A DNA stretch of 64,000 nucleotides from NCBI RefSeq assembly GCF_009759665.1, contig NZ_WQNE01000034.1, positions 1-64,000 of the forward strand. Reading direction: 5' to 3'. This stretch comes from Bradyrhizobium cajani. GTDB lineage: Bacteria; Pseudomonadota; Alphaproteobacteria; Rhizobiales; Xanthobacteraceae. Of the stretch, positions 24,598 through 35,328 are shown one piece after another. The notes beneath the pieces were generated by a model. The model made no database searches, had not been told where the DNA came from, and saw only the letters and a program-made list of their open reading frames with translations. Within the stretch, counting starts at the first letter, position 1. Each line of letters opens with the position of its first letter. The position numbers and the translations under genes are program-made.

Positions 24598-26838
24598 CTA
24601 CACGAAATCGATGTGTTTGCTCAGCGGCAATTCGCGGATGCGTTTGCCGGTGGCGGCGAAGATGGCGTTGGCGAGCGCGGGCGCGGCGGGCGGAACCGGA
24701 GGCTCGCCGATGCCGCGGATGGCGCTGCCGCTGTCGGTCGCGCGTACCTCGATCACCGGCGTCTGGTAGAGACGCAGGGTTTCGTAGGCATCGAAGTTCG
24801 TCTGCTCAGGCACGCCGTCCCTATAGGTCAATTCGCAATTGATGGCGTGACCGAGTCCCCAGACGACGCCGCCCTGGACCTGGTTCTCGAAATTCTCGGG
24901 GTCGAGCACTTTGCCCACATCGGCCGCGACGAACACCCTGTCGATCTTGATGCCGCGCGGCGTGTTGGTGACTTCCACGACTTCCGCGACGGGCACGCCG
25001 AACGACAGCGTGAACGCGATGCCGCGCCCGCGGTCCTTGCCGGGGTCGCTACCCCATCCCGACATCTCGCCGACCGTTTCCAGCACCTTGCGCGACGGCT
25101 CGTGCCAGCAGAGCCGGATCAATTCCTTCAGGGGATCGGCGCCCGCTGCGCGGATCAACTCGTCGAGGAAGCAGTCGTGCAGAAAGCCGTTGCCGGACGC
25201 GCCGACCGAGCGCCATGAGCTGACCGGCACCATTTCCGGCACGCGATAGCCGGTGACGCGATAATGAGGAATCCGGAGCGGCTGATCCCAGGCACCCGCG
25301 ACGATGGCAGTGTCGGGGCCGAAGGTCGGGATGCCCAGCCGGCCGAACCACGAGGCGGTCACCGAAGGGCAAGCGAGCTTGAGATCATAGGCCTCGACCT
25401 TGCCATCCTTGACCGCACCGCGCATGCGCGCCATGCCGAGCGGGCGCGGGAAGTCGTGACTCATGTCCTCTTCTCGCGTCCAGGTCATCTTGATCGGGCG
25501 CCCCGGATGCGCCTTCGCCAATTCGACCGCTTGGCGGACATAGTCGTGTTCGAGGCGCCGGCCAAAACTGCCGCCGGAAAACTGGGAATGCAGGTGGATG
25601 TTCTCGGCGCGGAGCCCCGTGACCTCGGCGGCCATTGCAACCACGAACAGCGGAATCTGCGTCCCCGTCCAGATGTCGAGCCGGCCGTCCTTCAACTGGA
25701 CCACGGCATTCATCGGCTCGAGCGGCGCGTGCGCGAGGTATGGCACTTTATACTCTGCCTCGAGCACGCCAGCACCCTGCAGCGCCGCCTCCGCATCGCC
25801 GTCATCCTTGAGCCGGCTGTCCTGGCGTTCCGCCGTGAAGGACGCAGCGACCGTCTGGAACATGGCCGCGCTGGATGGTGGATAGGGCGATGGCCCCCAA
25901 TCGCACTTGATCAGGTTCGCCGCCTTGAACGCGCGCCAGGTATTGTCGGCGATCACGCCGACGCCGCCAGTGATCGGTACGATCGCGATGACGCCTCTCG
26001 ACTTCTCGGCTGCGCTGGCATCAAAACTCTTGATACCGCCGCCGATCCTCGGATTGGTGCGCACCGTGGCGTAGACCATGCCGGGCATCTTGATGTCGAT
26101 TCCAAATGTCGCCGTCCCCGTTGATTTTGCGACGATGTCGATGCGCTGCATCGTTTTGCCGAGATAGCGCCACTCCGCTTCCGGCTTGAGCCGGACATCT
26201 CTGGGCGGATCAATCCGGGCGGCGTCCGCGGCCAGCGAGGCGTAGCTGAGCGCTTCGCCGCGTGGCGTGATCACGCTGCCGTTGCTGGTCTTCAGCTCCT
26301 CCTTGGCAATGCCGGTCCGCTTTGCGGCAGCCTGCAGCAAGACGTCCCTCGCGACCGCGCCGGCGACGCGCATCTTCTCATAGGCGTCGGGGACGGTCGA
26401 CGATCCCCCGGTGATCTGCAGGCTCAGGAACTTGCTCACGGCATCGCCCACGACGCGCGCCTGGCGAGCAATCAGACCGTCGTTGGTCGCGGCAAATGGC
26501 AGCCCTTCCGCCGTCACCGCACCGTTGTAGTAGGCGGCACTCGGCGGCCCAAAATCGATTCTGATGTCGTTCCAGGCGACATCGAGTTCTTCCGCAACCA
26601 GCGCCGCGAGCACCGACGCGACGCCTTGCCCGACATCGGCGCGCGGCGTGATGACGGTCACGCCGGTCTGGTCGATGCGCACGTAGGGCGTAAGCGCGAC
26701 CTGCCCATCGCCGAGCTGCCTCGACAGCGGATTCTCAGGCTCGCGCTTGTACGCGTAAACACCGAACGCGACGCCGCCTGCGATCGCCGCGGAGCCGATC
26801 AGGAATGTGCGTCGCGCGATAGTGCCGAGCCTGCTCAT
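24598..26838 (-). CDS. Molybdopterin-binding subunit of an isoquinoline 1-oxidoreductase-type hydroxylase
   Basis: In this 746-residue catalytic subunit of a xanthine-oxidase-family enzyme, a Tat-like leader RRTFLIGSAAIAGGVAFGVY is followed by TPYVRIDQTGVTVITPRADVGQG. It also has the aldehyde-oxidase-type segment YKVPYLAHAPLEPMNAVV, the cofactor region SGGSFGRRLEHDYVRQAV, and EPPVPPAAPALANAIFAATG near the end. It is the IorB type, which carries the Mo cofactor and hydroxylates aromatic or aldehyde substrates. Its ATG overlaps the stop of the iron-sulfur subunit as ATGA. The substrate is not known. Confidence 0.92.
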   Translation of the reverse strand: MSRLGTIARRTFLIGSAAIAGGVAFGVYAYKREPENPLSRQLGDGQVALTPYVRIDQTGVTVITPRADVGQGVASVLAALVAEELDVAWNDIRIDFGPPSAAYYNGAVTAEGLPFAATNDGLIARQARVVGDAVSKFLSLQITGGSSTVPDAYEKMRVAGAVARDVLLQAAAKRTGIAKEELKTSNGSVITPRGEALSYASLAADAARIDPPRDVRLKPEAEWRYLGKTMQRIDIVAKSTGTATFGIDIKMPGMVYATVRTNPRIGGGIKSFDASAAEKSRGVIAIVPITGGVGVIADNTWRAFKAANLIKCDWGPSPYPPSSAAMFQTVAASFTAERQDSRLKDDGDAEAALQGAGVLEAEYKVPYLAHAPLEPMNAVVQLKDGRLDIWTGTQIPLFVVAMAAEVTGLRAENIHLHSQFSGGSFGRRLEHDYVRQAVELAKAHPGRPIKMTWTREEDMSHDFPRPLGMARMRGAVKDGKVEAYDLKLACPSVTASWFGRLGIPTFGPDTAIVAGAWDQPLRIPHYRVTGYRVPEMVPVSSWRSVGASGNGFLHDCFLDELIRAAGADPLKELIRLCWHEPSRKVLETVGEMSGWGSDPGKDRGRGIAFTLSFGVPVAEVVEVTNTPRGIKIDRVFVAADVGKVLDPENFENQVQGGVVWGLGHAINCELTYRDGVPEQTNFDAYETLRLYQTPVIEVRATDSGSAIRGIGEPPVPPAAPALANAIFAATGKRIRELPLSKHIDFV

Positions 26839-27299
26839 GTCGCGCGTCCCTTGAGTTCGCGCGCCGCGGTCCTGATCGCGGCGCGGATACGCGGATAAGT
26901 GCCGCAGCGGCACAGATTGCCCGACATCGTCTGGTCGATGTCGTCGTCGCTCGGGTTGGGATTGTCTCTCAACAGCGCGGCGGCCGACATCATCTGGCCG
27001 GACTGGCAATAGCCGCATTGTGCGACCTGGTGCTTTATCCAGGCCTTCTGCACGACATGCATCGCCTCCGGCGTGCCCAATCCCTCGATCGTGGTGATGT
27101 CGGCTTTGACGTCCGCAGCCGGCAGCGAGCAGGATCGCACCGGCTCGCCGCCGACATGCACCGTGCATGCGCCGCACATCGCGACGCCGCAGCCATATTT
27201 CGGTCCGGTGATGCCAAGTACGTCACGCAGGACCCATAGCAGAGGCATCTCGTCTTCGACGTCAACCTGATGCGTCTTGCCGTTGACGGTGAGCTGCAT
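26835..27299 (-). CDS. [2Fe-2S] subunit of an isoquinoline 1-oxidoreductase-type hydroxylase
   Basis: This 154-residue small subunit (IorA type) has a plant-type ferredoxin cluster at C37, C42, C45 and C57 (CGVAMCGACT...SC). A second helical cluster uses C95, C98, C130 and C132 (QCGYCQSG and LCRCG). Electrons from the molybdenum centre pass through these to an external acceptor such as a cytochrome, which is not encoded here. The ATG at 27299 is set by the family N-terminus MQLTVNG. It is coupled to the large-subunit gene downstream. Confidence 0.94.
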   Translation of the reverse strand: MQLTVNGKTHQVDVEDEMPLLWVLRDVLGITGPKYGCGVAMCGACTVHVGGEPVRSCSLPAADVKADITTIEGLGTPEAMHVVQKAWIKHQVAQCGYCQSGQMMSAAALLRDNPNPSDDDIDQTMSGNLCRCGTYPRIRAAIRTAARELKGRAT

Positions 27300-27372
27300 G
27301 TGACCTCCGAAGCTGCTCGGAGCGTAACGGTCCTTGACCGCGCCCGCATTGGTTCTGCCCGTCACGTGAGAG

Positions 27373-27862
27373 GTGCGGCAACCTACGCCAAAGTCTTGGC
27401 GCTGTCATGAAGATCACGAAGACTTGCAAGATGATCTTGAATTGAATCGATGCGATCGCGGCATCCAGGCGTTGTTGTGTCGCGATCGCCGGCTATGGAC
27501 GACGCATCCGACCCATGACCGCTCCTTGCCCTTGGCTGAACACCGCGAGAGCCATTGCCATGTCTGCTGTCTGAGGATGGCCGGACGTCGCCGGACTGAT
27601 GGGCGGACCGCTGCTTTTGACCCGAAGCAGACTCGGCGTTGATGGCTTCTTCGCCCTCGCCTGCTGCGCGAACGGCATCACCCACCGCAGCGACCGCTGT
27701 GCTATTCTGCGCAGAGGATAGAGCGTGGCCTTGGGCCTCAGTGGGAGGCAGATGAGGCGGCGCGCGTTCGTTGATGTGTTGGGTGGCGCGGCGGCGCCAT
27801 GGCGCGAAACTCCGGATTTGTATAGGATTAAGCATCGTTCTGACCCACCCGGGGGGAGCGAA
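27373..27862. other. Gap with no intact gene; relic segments
   Basis: About 490 bases lie between iorA-type and GAF-cyclase genes. Both strands have open frames, but their translations show no domain. On the plus strand, 27752-27815 reads MRRRAFVDVLGGAAAPWRE. This resembles the Tat leader of ABC binding proteins and is then cut off. Near 27560-27645 the text GACCCGAAGCAGACTC resembles a dispersed rhizobial repeat. I regard the stretch as non-coding debris plus the cyclase promoter. Confidence 0.4.
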
Positions 27863-29251
27863 ATGCGGCGACGCGGCGGAAGCGAACATCCGATCAAGGG
27901 TCGGCGCGCGAGCGGGCGCAAAGCGCCCAAACCGTCGACCGCAGCCCCATCCATTGCCGAACTGCAAAAGCAGGTAGGCACTCTCACCCGCGAGCTGAAA
28001 GAGGCGAACGAGCGGCAGACCGCGACCGCTGAGGTGTTGCAGGTCATCAACCGCTCGCCCGGCGAGCTAGAGCCCGTGTTCCAAGCCATGCTGGCAAGTG
28101 CGATGCGGATTTGCGATGCGAACTTCGGGATCCTGTTTGAGTATACCGACGGGACGTTTCGCGCGCTGTCGTCACTCGGCGTGCCGAAGGCGTTTGACGA
28201 GCACTGCCGACAAGCGCGGGTTTGGGGACCACATACGGGCCTTGGTCAGATCGTCGGTACCAAGCAACCGGTGCATATCCTCGATGTTCGCGAGCAACGC
28301 GCCTATGCCGACAAGGACCCCAACCGCATCGCGGCCGTGGAAATGAGCGGAATGCGCACGATCGTCGTCGTGCCGATGCTCAAAGGAGGCGAACTGGTGG
28401 GCGCCTTCAGCATCTTCCGTCAGGAGGTGCGCGCGTTCACCGACCGACAAATCGAACTGGTGGGCAACTTCGCAGTGCAGGCGGTGATCGCGATCGAGAA
28501 TGCGCGTCTGCTCAACGAACTGCGCGAACGAACTGAGGAAGTCGTCAAACTAAACCAACAACTCGAACGGCGCGTAGCCGACCAGGTAGGCGAAATCGAG
28601 CGTATGAGCAGGCTGAGGCGCTTCTTGCCGCCGCAAGTGGCTGATCTGATCGTCGCGTCCGGTTCGGAGAAACAACTCGAAAGCCATCGTCGAGAGATTA
28701 CCGCGCTCTTCTGTGATCTGCGTGGCTTCACCGGATTTACTGAGAGTGCCGACGCGGAAGACGTAATTGCGCTGTTGCGCGAATACCACGCTGCCATTGG
28801 CGAGAAGATCATCAAATACAGCGGCACTCTGGAACGCTATGCGGGCGACGGCGTGATGGTCGTCTTTAATGATCCTGTTCCTGTGGAGAACCCAGCGCTT
28901 CAAGCGGTGCTCATGGCGCTCGAAATGCGAGACGCCATCGTTGCGTTGACTGAGACTTGGCATCGGTTGGGGCAGGACATCGGCTTCGGCATCGGGATTG
29001 CGCACGGCTTTGCTACGCTTGGCACAATCGGCTTTGAAGGACGGTTCGACTATGCCGCCATTGGCACGGTATCCAACGTCGCCTCTCGGCTGTGCGATGA
29101 GGCCAAACCGGGTCAAATTCTCATCAGCCCGCGAGTGTTGATGAAGGTCGAGAACGCCGTGACTGTCGAGCCAGTGGATGAGTTCGCGCTCAAGGGTATC
29201 CGACGTCCGCTGGCTGCGTACAACGTCGTCTCGGTCAAAACGGTAAATTGA
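27863..29251 (+). CDS. GAF domain / class III adenylate cyclase
   Basis: In this 462-residue protein a short coiled coil (IAELQKQVGTLTRELKEANERQ) leads into a GAF domain at about 55-215 (GELEPVFQAMLASAMRICDANFGILFEY, with VVPMLKGGELVGAFSIFRQ). A second coiled coil precedes a class III cyclase domain at about 270-450 with ALFCDLRGFTGF, YAGDGVMVVFND and GTVSNVASRL. Two metal-binding Asp residues and the Asn/Arg pair are present, so it should be active. The ATG at 27863 follows GGGGGGAG. The frame is open 46 codons earlier, but that part is relic sequence. Confidence 0.88.
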   Translation: MRRRGGSEHPIKGRRASGRKAPKPSTAAPSIAELQKQVGTLTRELKEANERQTATAEVLQVINRSPGELEPVFQAMLASAMRICDANFGILFEYTDGTFRALSSLGVPKAFDEHCRQARVWGPHTGLGQIVGTKQPVHILDVREQRAYADKDPNRIAAVEMSGMRTIVVVPMLKGGELVGAFSIFRQEVRAFTDRQIELVGNFAVQAVIAIENARLLNELRERTEEVVKLNQQLERRVADQVGEIERMSRLRRFLPPQVADLIVASGSEKQLESHRREITALFCDLRGFTGFTESADAEDVIALLREYHAAIGEKIIKYSGTLERYAGDGVMVVFNDPVPVENPALQAVLMALEMRDAIVALTETWHRLGQDIGFGIGIAHGFATLGTIGFEGRFDYAAIGTVSNVASRLCDEAKPGQILISPRVLMKVENAVTVEPVDEFALKGIRRPLAAYNVVSVKTVN

Positions 29252-29265
29252 AGGAGACCGGAATG

Positions 29266-29342
29266 AATGTCCGAGTGTGGCCCTGAGCTGACGTGTAGCG
29301 GAAGCTCTGGCATGTCCGCTTTCGGAGACAGAGCGGATCGAG
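29266..29342. repeat. Degenerate dispersed repeat between convergent genes
   Basis: The stretch beginning ATGTCCGAGTGTGGCCCTGA and containing GCATGTCCGCTTTCGGAGA resembles a common Bradyrhizobium intergenic repeat, recognised by its minus-strand reading LSPKADMPEL and PHSDIHS. It sits just after the cyclase stop and at the presumed 3' end of the opposing membrane-protein gene. Confidence 0.4.
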
Positions 29343-30358
29343 CCTCGGGCAGCCCCAACATTGCATTGAATCATTGGAGGCAGCCAAACTCGCGGCCACC
29401 AAAAACCACTCGCGTGCAGGATCACACCTGCCGCTGCGGCAAGCGGCGCAAGGAAGGGGATGGCCTGCCGCCAGGACCCGTCGAACGGCCAGGTACCGAG
29501 CGCGATGGGTTTGCCTGACGACGCGCCGGCCTGCGGCCCGGAAGGGAGAGGTCGATCCCGGAACGCTCTCCACCTGGCTTCGATGGATGCGTGAAAGTCC
29601 TCAGGAGCGACAGCGAGTTCAGGACTGCTCAGAACCACTTGCATCATCGCGCCACTGGGCTGGAACATCAGTCTGGAGCCTGGGGGCGCAAGGAAGCTCC
29701 GTTTGGGGGCGATGTCGCGCTCGTAGAACGTGTTGGTCACCACCACAACGATCGCGTCCGGACCTGTCGAGACGTAGCGCCCGTAGACAGGTTTGGTCGC
29801 CCGCTCGACGATCGGGTCCGGAGGCAACAAACCTCCGGAATGTGAGTCGTCGAGCCGACGCACCTCCTGAACGTCCTGCCACGGAACGAACAGCCTTAGC
29901 CAGGGTCTGTTGAACGAGATACCCGATTGCGACAGCTGGATGATGGGTCTTTCGGGACAGTAGTGGCGGAAGAGCGCATAGGCGATGTAGCCACATCCGA
30001 GATAGATCGCCATCCAGCCGAAAACATTCAGCTGCTGGTCGATCAATGGCCTGACGACTGACGCGATGCCCCAAATGCCAAGAGCGAGAAACACCCCAAT
30101 AACAGTCGCCCCGTTTATGCGCACATTAATACGGGAGCCCCAACGGATGATCAGGAGCGTAGCTGCCAGGCCCGCACCCCCCAGCCCCAGCATGGCCAAA
30201 CCGACAAGGGCCCGAGAAGCGCCATTCGCACCGCCGGAGTGAAGGACGGCGGCAAGTCCACCGACGCAAGACCACATGGCCTAAGGCACCCTGTCGAACA
30301 CAAATTTGTTCCGTCTGTACTCGACCGGTGACGAAACATCCGCGCTCGGGTCGCTCAT
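29343..30358 (-). pseudogene. Decayed membrane-protein gene (premature stop, lost 3' end)
   Basis: A GGGAG site precedes ATG 30358 (MSDPSADVSSPVEYRRN...). After 25 codons there is TAG at 30283-30281, then GCC and an ATG (30277) in the same frame. From there on come three hydrophobic helices (ALVGLAMLGLGGAGLAATLLI, TVIGVFLALGIWGIASVV, VFGWMAIYLGCGYIAYALF), a soluble domain with VPWQDVQEVRRL, and a last helix FLAPLAAAAGVILHASGFWW. No stop follows: the frame runs on antisense through the cyclase gene to 28550. A TGG-to-TAG change and loss of the 3' end are inferred. Restart at 30277 could still give a protein. Confidence 0.5.
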
Positions 30359-30634
30359 GGATATCTCCCGTCGGCCAGAGTGCGAAGGGACCTGGCGACG
30401 CAATATTCGCCTTGCGACACAACGATGTCGAGCATTCCAGCATTCGGCTGAGCGAATGCGCGGCGCGGTCGCGGCGCGCGCCGACCTTGACCGCATTTGG
30501 CCCTTTGCCGACTCGCAGGGGCGAAACGGCTTTGTTCGGTTTTGAAGGCAGAACGGCCGGGGCCTATTTCGCGGGCTAATAGCGCATCCGGCTTTCGCAT
30601 CGATGCCCGGACGTGTTGACGAAGCCGTGACGCC

Positions 30635-31318
30635 TCAGGCGTAGGCCACCCAGCCGCGGAAGGCGAAGCCGGTGTAGAACAGGGTCGGATCGGAGAAGCC
30701 GGCCTCGCGCAGAATGGCTTCATCCTGCGCGGGCGCGAGAATGTTCAGATGGTTGGTGACGGCGTCCCGCGCGGCCGCCGCCTTGTCGGGCTCCACGCCC
30801 GACGCGGCCAGGAACGCGGAGTACCGCGACAGCCATAGCGGGCGTTCCTCGTCGCCGTCGGGAGCGCTCAGATGCGCGACCACGAAGGGTGCGCGCGGCT
30901 TGAGACGGCGGTGGACTTCCGAGGCGATACGGCGCCGCTCCGCGACATCGATGAAGTGCAGGATCAAAAGGCAGCTGGCGCCGTCGAACGGCCCGTCCGG
31001 CGCGTCGTCGATATAGCCCTGGTGAAGACGCGCGCGCGGCGCGAGCGATCCCAGCGTTTGCCTCGCGAGTCCCAGCATCGGCGCGGACGGGTCCACCCCA
31101 TCGAAGCTCCAGCCGTGTTGCGCCTGCGCAAAAGCCTTCAGCTCCAGGCCGCCGCCGGCGCCGAGGACGAGGATCCGCGCATCGTCACGCGCGCGCTCGG
31201 CCAGAAGGATCGCGGCCATGGACAGCATCGCGTTGTAGCCGGGAACGAAGCGCGGCGGTCCATCGGTGTAGTTCGCCACCATTTGCGGATCGGAGAACAT
31301 GTCTTGAATGCCGGTCAT
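30635..31318 (-). CDS. SAM-dependent methyltransferase (class I)
   Basis: This 227-residue protein has motif I RILVLGAGGGLELKAFA near residue 50, the acidic residue in DGVDPSAPML, and the post-motif LLILHFIDVAERRRIASEVHRRLKP. This is the common methyltransferase fold (Methyltransf_25/12). The start at 31318 is preceded by AAGGCAAC. It lies 26 bases downstream of the Rrf2 gene on the same strand, so it is probably controlled by it. Substrate unknown. Confidence 0.88.
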   Translation of the reverse strand: MTGIQDMFSDPQMVANYTDGPPRFVPGYNAMLSMAAILLAERARDDARILVLGAGGGLELKAFAQAQHGWSFDGVDPSAPMLGLARQTLGSLAPRARLHQGYIDDAPDGPFDGASCLLILHFIDVAERRRIASEVHRRLKPRAPFVVAHLSAPDGDEERPLWLSRYSAFLAASGVEPDKAAAARDAVTNHLNILAPAQDEAILREAGFSDPTLFYTGFAFRGWVAYA

Positions 31319-31344
31319 GATGTTGCCTTGCTGGATGGAGCCGA

Positions 31345-31803
31345 TCACGCGCCATGCGCGCGCATGCCCTGAAGCTTTCGGGATCCGAGCCGTTTGCGAA
31401 AGTCGTCGCCCAGCATCGCCAGCGTCACCTCGCCGAGGCGCGACAGCAGCAGCGCCTCCGCATCGTGGAAGGCCTGATCGAGCGCGGCATTGACGGCCTG
31501 CTCGACGAGGCAGCCGGGCGCCTCCGTCCGGTTGCCCATGGCCAGCAGCGCGGGACTGCCGAGCGCGGTGTAGACGTCGCGCAGCGTCACCTTCGAGAGG
31601 TCGCAGGCAAGCCGCCAGCCGCCGCCATGCCCCTTCTCGGATCTGACGTAACCGAGGTCCCGCAGCCCCGCCATGATGCGCCGGATCACCACCGGGTTCG
31701 TGTCCATGGCCTTCGCCAGGGTCTCGGACGTGAACGGACCAGGCTGCTGCGCCATGTGCAGCAGGACGTGCAGCACGCCGGATAATCGGCTGTCTCGTTT
31801 CAT
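31345..31803 (-). CDS. Rrf2 family transcriptional regulator
   Basis: This 152-residue winged-helix protein begins RLSGVLHVLLHMAQ and contains the recognition region SETLAKAMDTNPVVIRRIMAGL and wing YVRSEKGHGGGWRLACDLS. Only two cysteines occur (LACDLS and APGCLVE), so the three-cysteine iron-sulfur pocket of IscR/NsrR is not complete. It may sense something else or bind no cluster. The start codon has no ribosome site and appears to coincide with the transcription start. It precedes a methyltransferase gene. Confidence 0.9.
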   Translation of the reverse strand: MKRDSRLSGVLHVLLHMAQQPGPFTSETLAKAMDTNPVVIRRIMAGLRDLGYVRSEKGHGGGWRLACDLSKVTLRDVYTALGSPALLAMGNRTEAPGCLVEQAVNAALDQAFHDAEALLLSRLGEVTLAMLGDDFRKRLGSRKLQGMRAHGA

Positions 31804-31839
31804 GTAACGTTATATGTTGCATATCTGGGTCGAAGTCAA
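31804..31839 (-). promoter_or_regulatory. Rrf2 promoter and operator, predicted leaderless
   Basis: On the minus strand TTGACT (31839-31834) and CATATA (31816-31811) are 17 bases apart, and only seven bases separate the -10 box from the ATG at 31803. The inverted repeat ATATG-TTG-CATAT (31812-31824) covers the -10 box and AACGTT lies just beside it, fitting autorepression. The following 440 bases up to 32277 hold no gene that I can see, only dispersed-repeat-like sequence near 32014-32110. Confidence 0.55.
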
Positions 31840-32277
31840 CGGCTGACCGTGCCGCACCGGTCAACCTACGGCGAGGCCGTAGGGCAGGGGAGAAGTCTTG
31901 GATTGTCGGGACAGGCGCAGCCGGAAAAGCGCAGCAGACGTTGCGTTACGCGTCGCAAAGTGGACGCGCTCACCATGCGTCCGATGATGTTATCATGCGC
32001 CTGTGTTGCCCGACGGCGCAACGCCTTTCTGCCCGACGGGTCAATGTCTGCGCAATCCGCCTAAGTCATTGATCCCACGAGTGCCGGCTACTGTGCATGG
32101 GGTTGTTTTCGCACTTTTTGTTTCTGCGGGCCCAAAGGAACCGAGGTCGCCATGCTGATTTGTCACGGTGACGGCGCCGCGCACGAAGACAACAATCGGC
32201 CGGGGCGACCGTATGGACGTTTCGTCCATGCTCGAGCGGCTTCCCACATTCTTCAGTCCATTTTCAGGAGGCGCATC

Positions 32278-32571
32278 ATGCAGGTTTATAATGTGGTCAA
32301 GTTCAAGGTGAAGGCCGGTGAGGATGCCGCCTTCCTCGACGCGCACCGCAACGGCAAGGCCAAATGGCCGGGCCTGGAGCACGGCGTCATTATCAAGACC
32401 GGCGAGCAGACGTTTTGTCTCATCGGCACGTGGTCCAGTCAGGAGGCGATGGTCGCGGCACGACCGGCGATGATCAAGACCCTCGACAGTTTCAGGTCCG
32501 TGCTCGAGGACCAGGGCAACGGACGCGGTGTAACGGATGCCGTTTCGGGGACGGTCGTGCTCGATCTCTAG
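32278..32571 (+). CDS. Small ABM/dimeric alpha-beta barrel-like protein
   Basis: This 97-residue protein reads QVYNVVKFKVKAGEDAAFLDAHRN, GVIIKTGEQTFCLIGTWSSQEAMVAARPAMIKTLDSFR. The beta-alpha pattern fits the antibiotic biosynthesis monooxygenase (ABM) or dimeric alpha-beta barrel group. The ATG at 32278 is chosen over an open upstream extension because of AGGAGG eight bases before it. Its stop codon TAG is the first three bases of a palindromic repeat. Function unknown. Confidence 0.75.
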   Translation: MQVYNVVKFKVKAGEDAAFLDAHRNGKAKWPGLEHGVIIKTGEQTFCLIGTWSSQEAMVAARPAMIKTLDSFRSVLEDQGNGRGVTDAVSGTVVLDL

Positions 32572-32619
32572 AGCATGATCCGGAAAAGTGTGCAGCGGTT
32601 TTCCGAAAAGATCATGCTC
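32569..32619. repeat. Palindromic repeat beginning in a stop codon
   Basis: GAGCATGATC(C)GGAAAA at the left pairs with TTTTCCGAAAAGATCATGCTC at the right. This is a well-known type of short rhizobial intergenic palindrome. Its first bases TAG end the upstream small protein gene. Confidence 0.8.
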
Positions 32620-32632
32620 AAACAAAAGAGCT

Positions 32633-32670
32633 AAAGCGCGATGACGATCCTCCAGATCTCATCGCGCTTT
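32633..32670. terminator. Bidirectional terminator-like hairpin
   Basis: AAAGCGCGATGA (32633-32644) and TCATCGCGCTTT (32659-32670) are perfect 12-base inverted arms around a 14-base loop, bounded by A and T runs. It lies between the convergent small-protein and YgiQ genes and so could stop both transcripts. Confidence 0.65.
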
Positions 32671-32687
32671 GGGCGAGCGGCGGTCCG

Positions 32688-34709
<2,022 letters not shown>

Positions 34710-34881
34710 GGGGCCTACCGATAAGACCCCGCGCCTGCGAATTCAACCGACGGGCGCGTGAAAGATTGTGGTTCCGCCGGGAGCAATCCGGGTCCGCGGG
34801 CGCAGCAATCGCCGCATATGCTCATCAGCAAGCCGTCTGCCGGGTTCTCATCGTGACCCGCATCGGATATCCGGTTGCGCC

Positions 34882-35055
34882 ATGGGCAAGGGAACATCTG
34901 AAGGCGGCACCGAAGCGCTTGCCGGCACGGCGCCGTCTGCCGCCGGCTGGCTCGGCGCGATCGCGCTGATCGGCTTCATCCTGGTGGCGACCGCGCAGGC
35001 CTGCATCGCGGTTCATTCGCAGGAACCAACCGCCTCCGCGAACATTCTGACTTGA
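34882..35055 (+). CDS. Possible 57-residue single-helix membrane peptide
   Basis: The frame reads MGKGTSEGGTEAL..., followed by a hydrophobic helix WLGAIALIGFILVATAQACIA and a short polar tail. The ATG is preceded by weak purines only. It lies in the 450-base gap between ygiQ and the next small gene, in the opposite direction to ygiQ. It may be a real small membrane protein or chance; no homologue comes to mind. Confidence 0.35.
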   Translation: MGKGTSEGGTEALAGTAPSAAGWLGAIALIGFILVATAQACIAVHSQEPTASANILT

Positions 35056-35157
35056 GGGACCGGCGCGAGCCCGGCTCGCGCGTGTCTCGACAATCTCGGC
35101 GCCAGTGCCGTAACCGGATTTTTGCCTCGATGCTTGCTTCGAAGGCGAGGGGGATTT

Positions 35158-35322
35158 GTGAGTACGGTCATAGAGAACTTGCTGGCGCGGAAGCAGAAGC
35201 TCGTCGAGGACCTCGAGAAGGCGCAAGCCGTAGAGGATCGCGACCGGATCGAGCACCAGCTCGAACAGATCAACACCGCGCTGGACTTTCTGGACAGGCC
35301 GGGATCGAAGGACGGGCGGTAG
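35158..35322 (+). CDS. Small 54-residue coiled-coil protein
   Basis: The gene starts at GTG (35158) with GAGGGGG upstream and encodes STVIENLLARKQKLVEDLEK then AVEDRDRIEHQLEQINTALD. Leucines spaced every seven residues and dense charges indicate a single coiled-coil hairpin. Such small proteins are often seen but not characterised in rhizobia. The clear ribosome site supports it. It converges on the GntR gene. Confidence 0.6.
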   Translation: MSTVIENLLARKQKLVEDLEKAQAVEDRDRIEHQLEQINTALDFLDRPGSKDGR

Positions 35323-35328
35323 ACGCGC

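Noticed and set aside
27383..27967. Minus-strand 194-codon frame in the gap before the GAF-cyclase
   Set aside because: No ribosome site, composition unlike its neighbours, and it runs into the cyclase gene antisense. It shows no domain.
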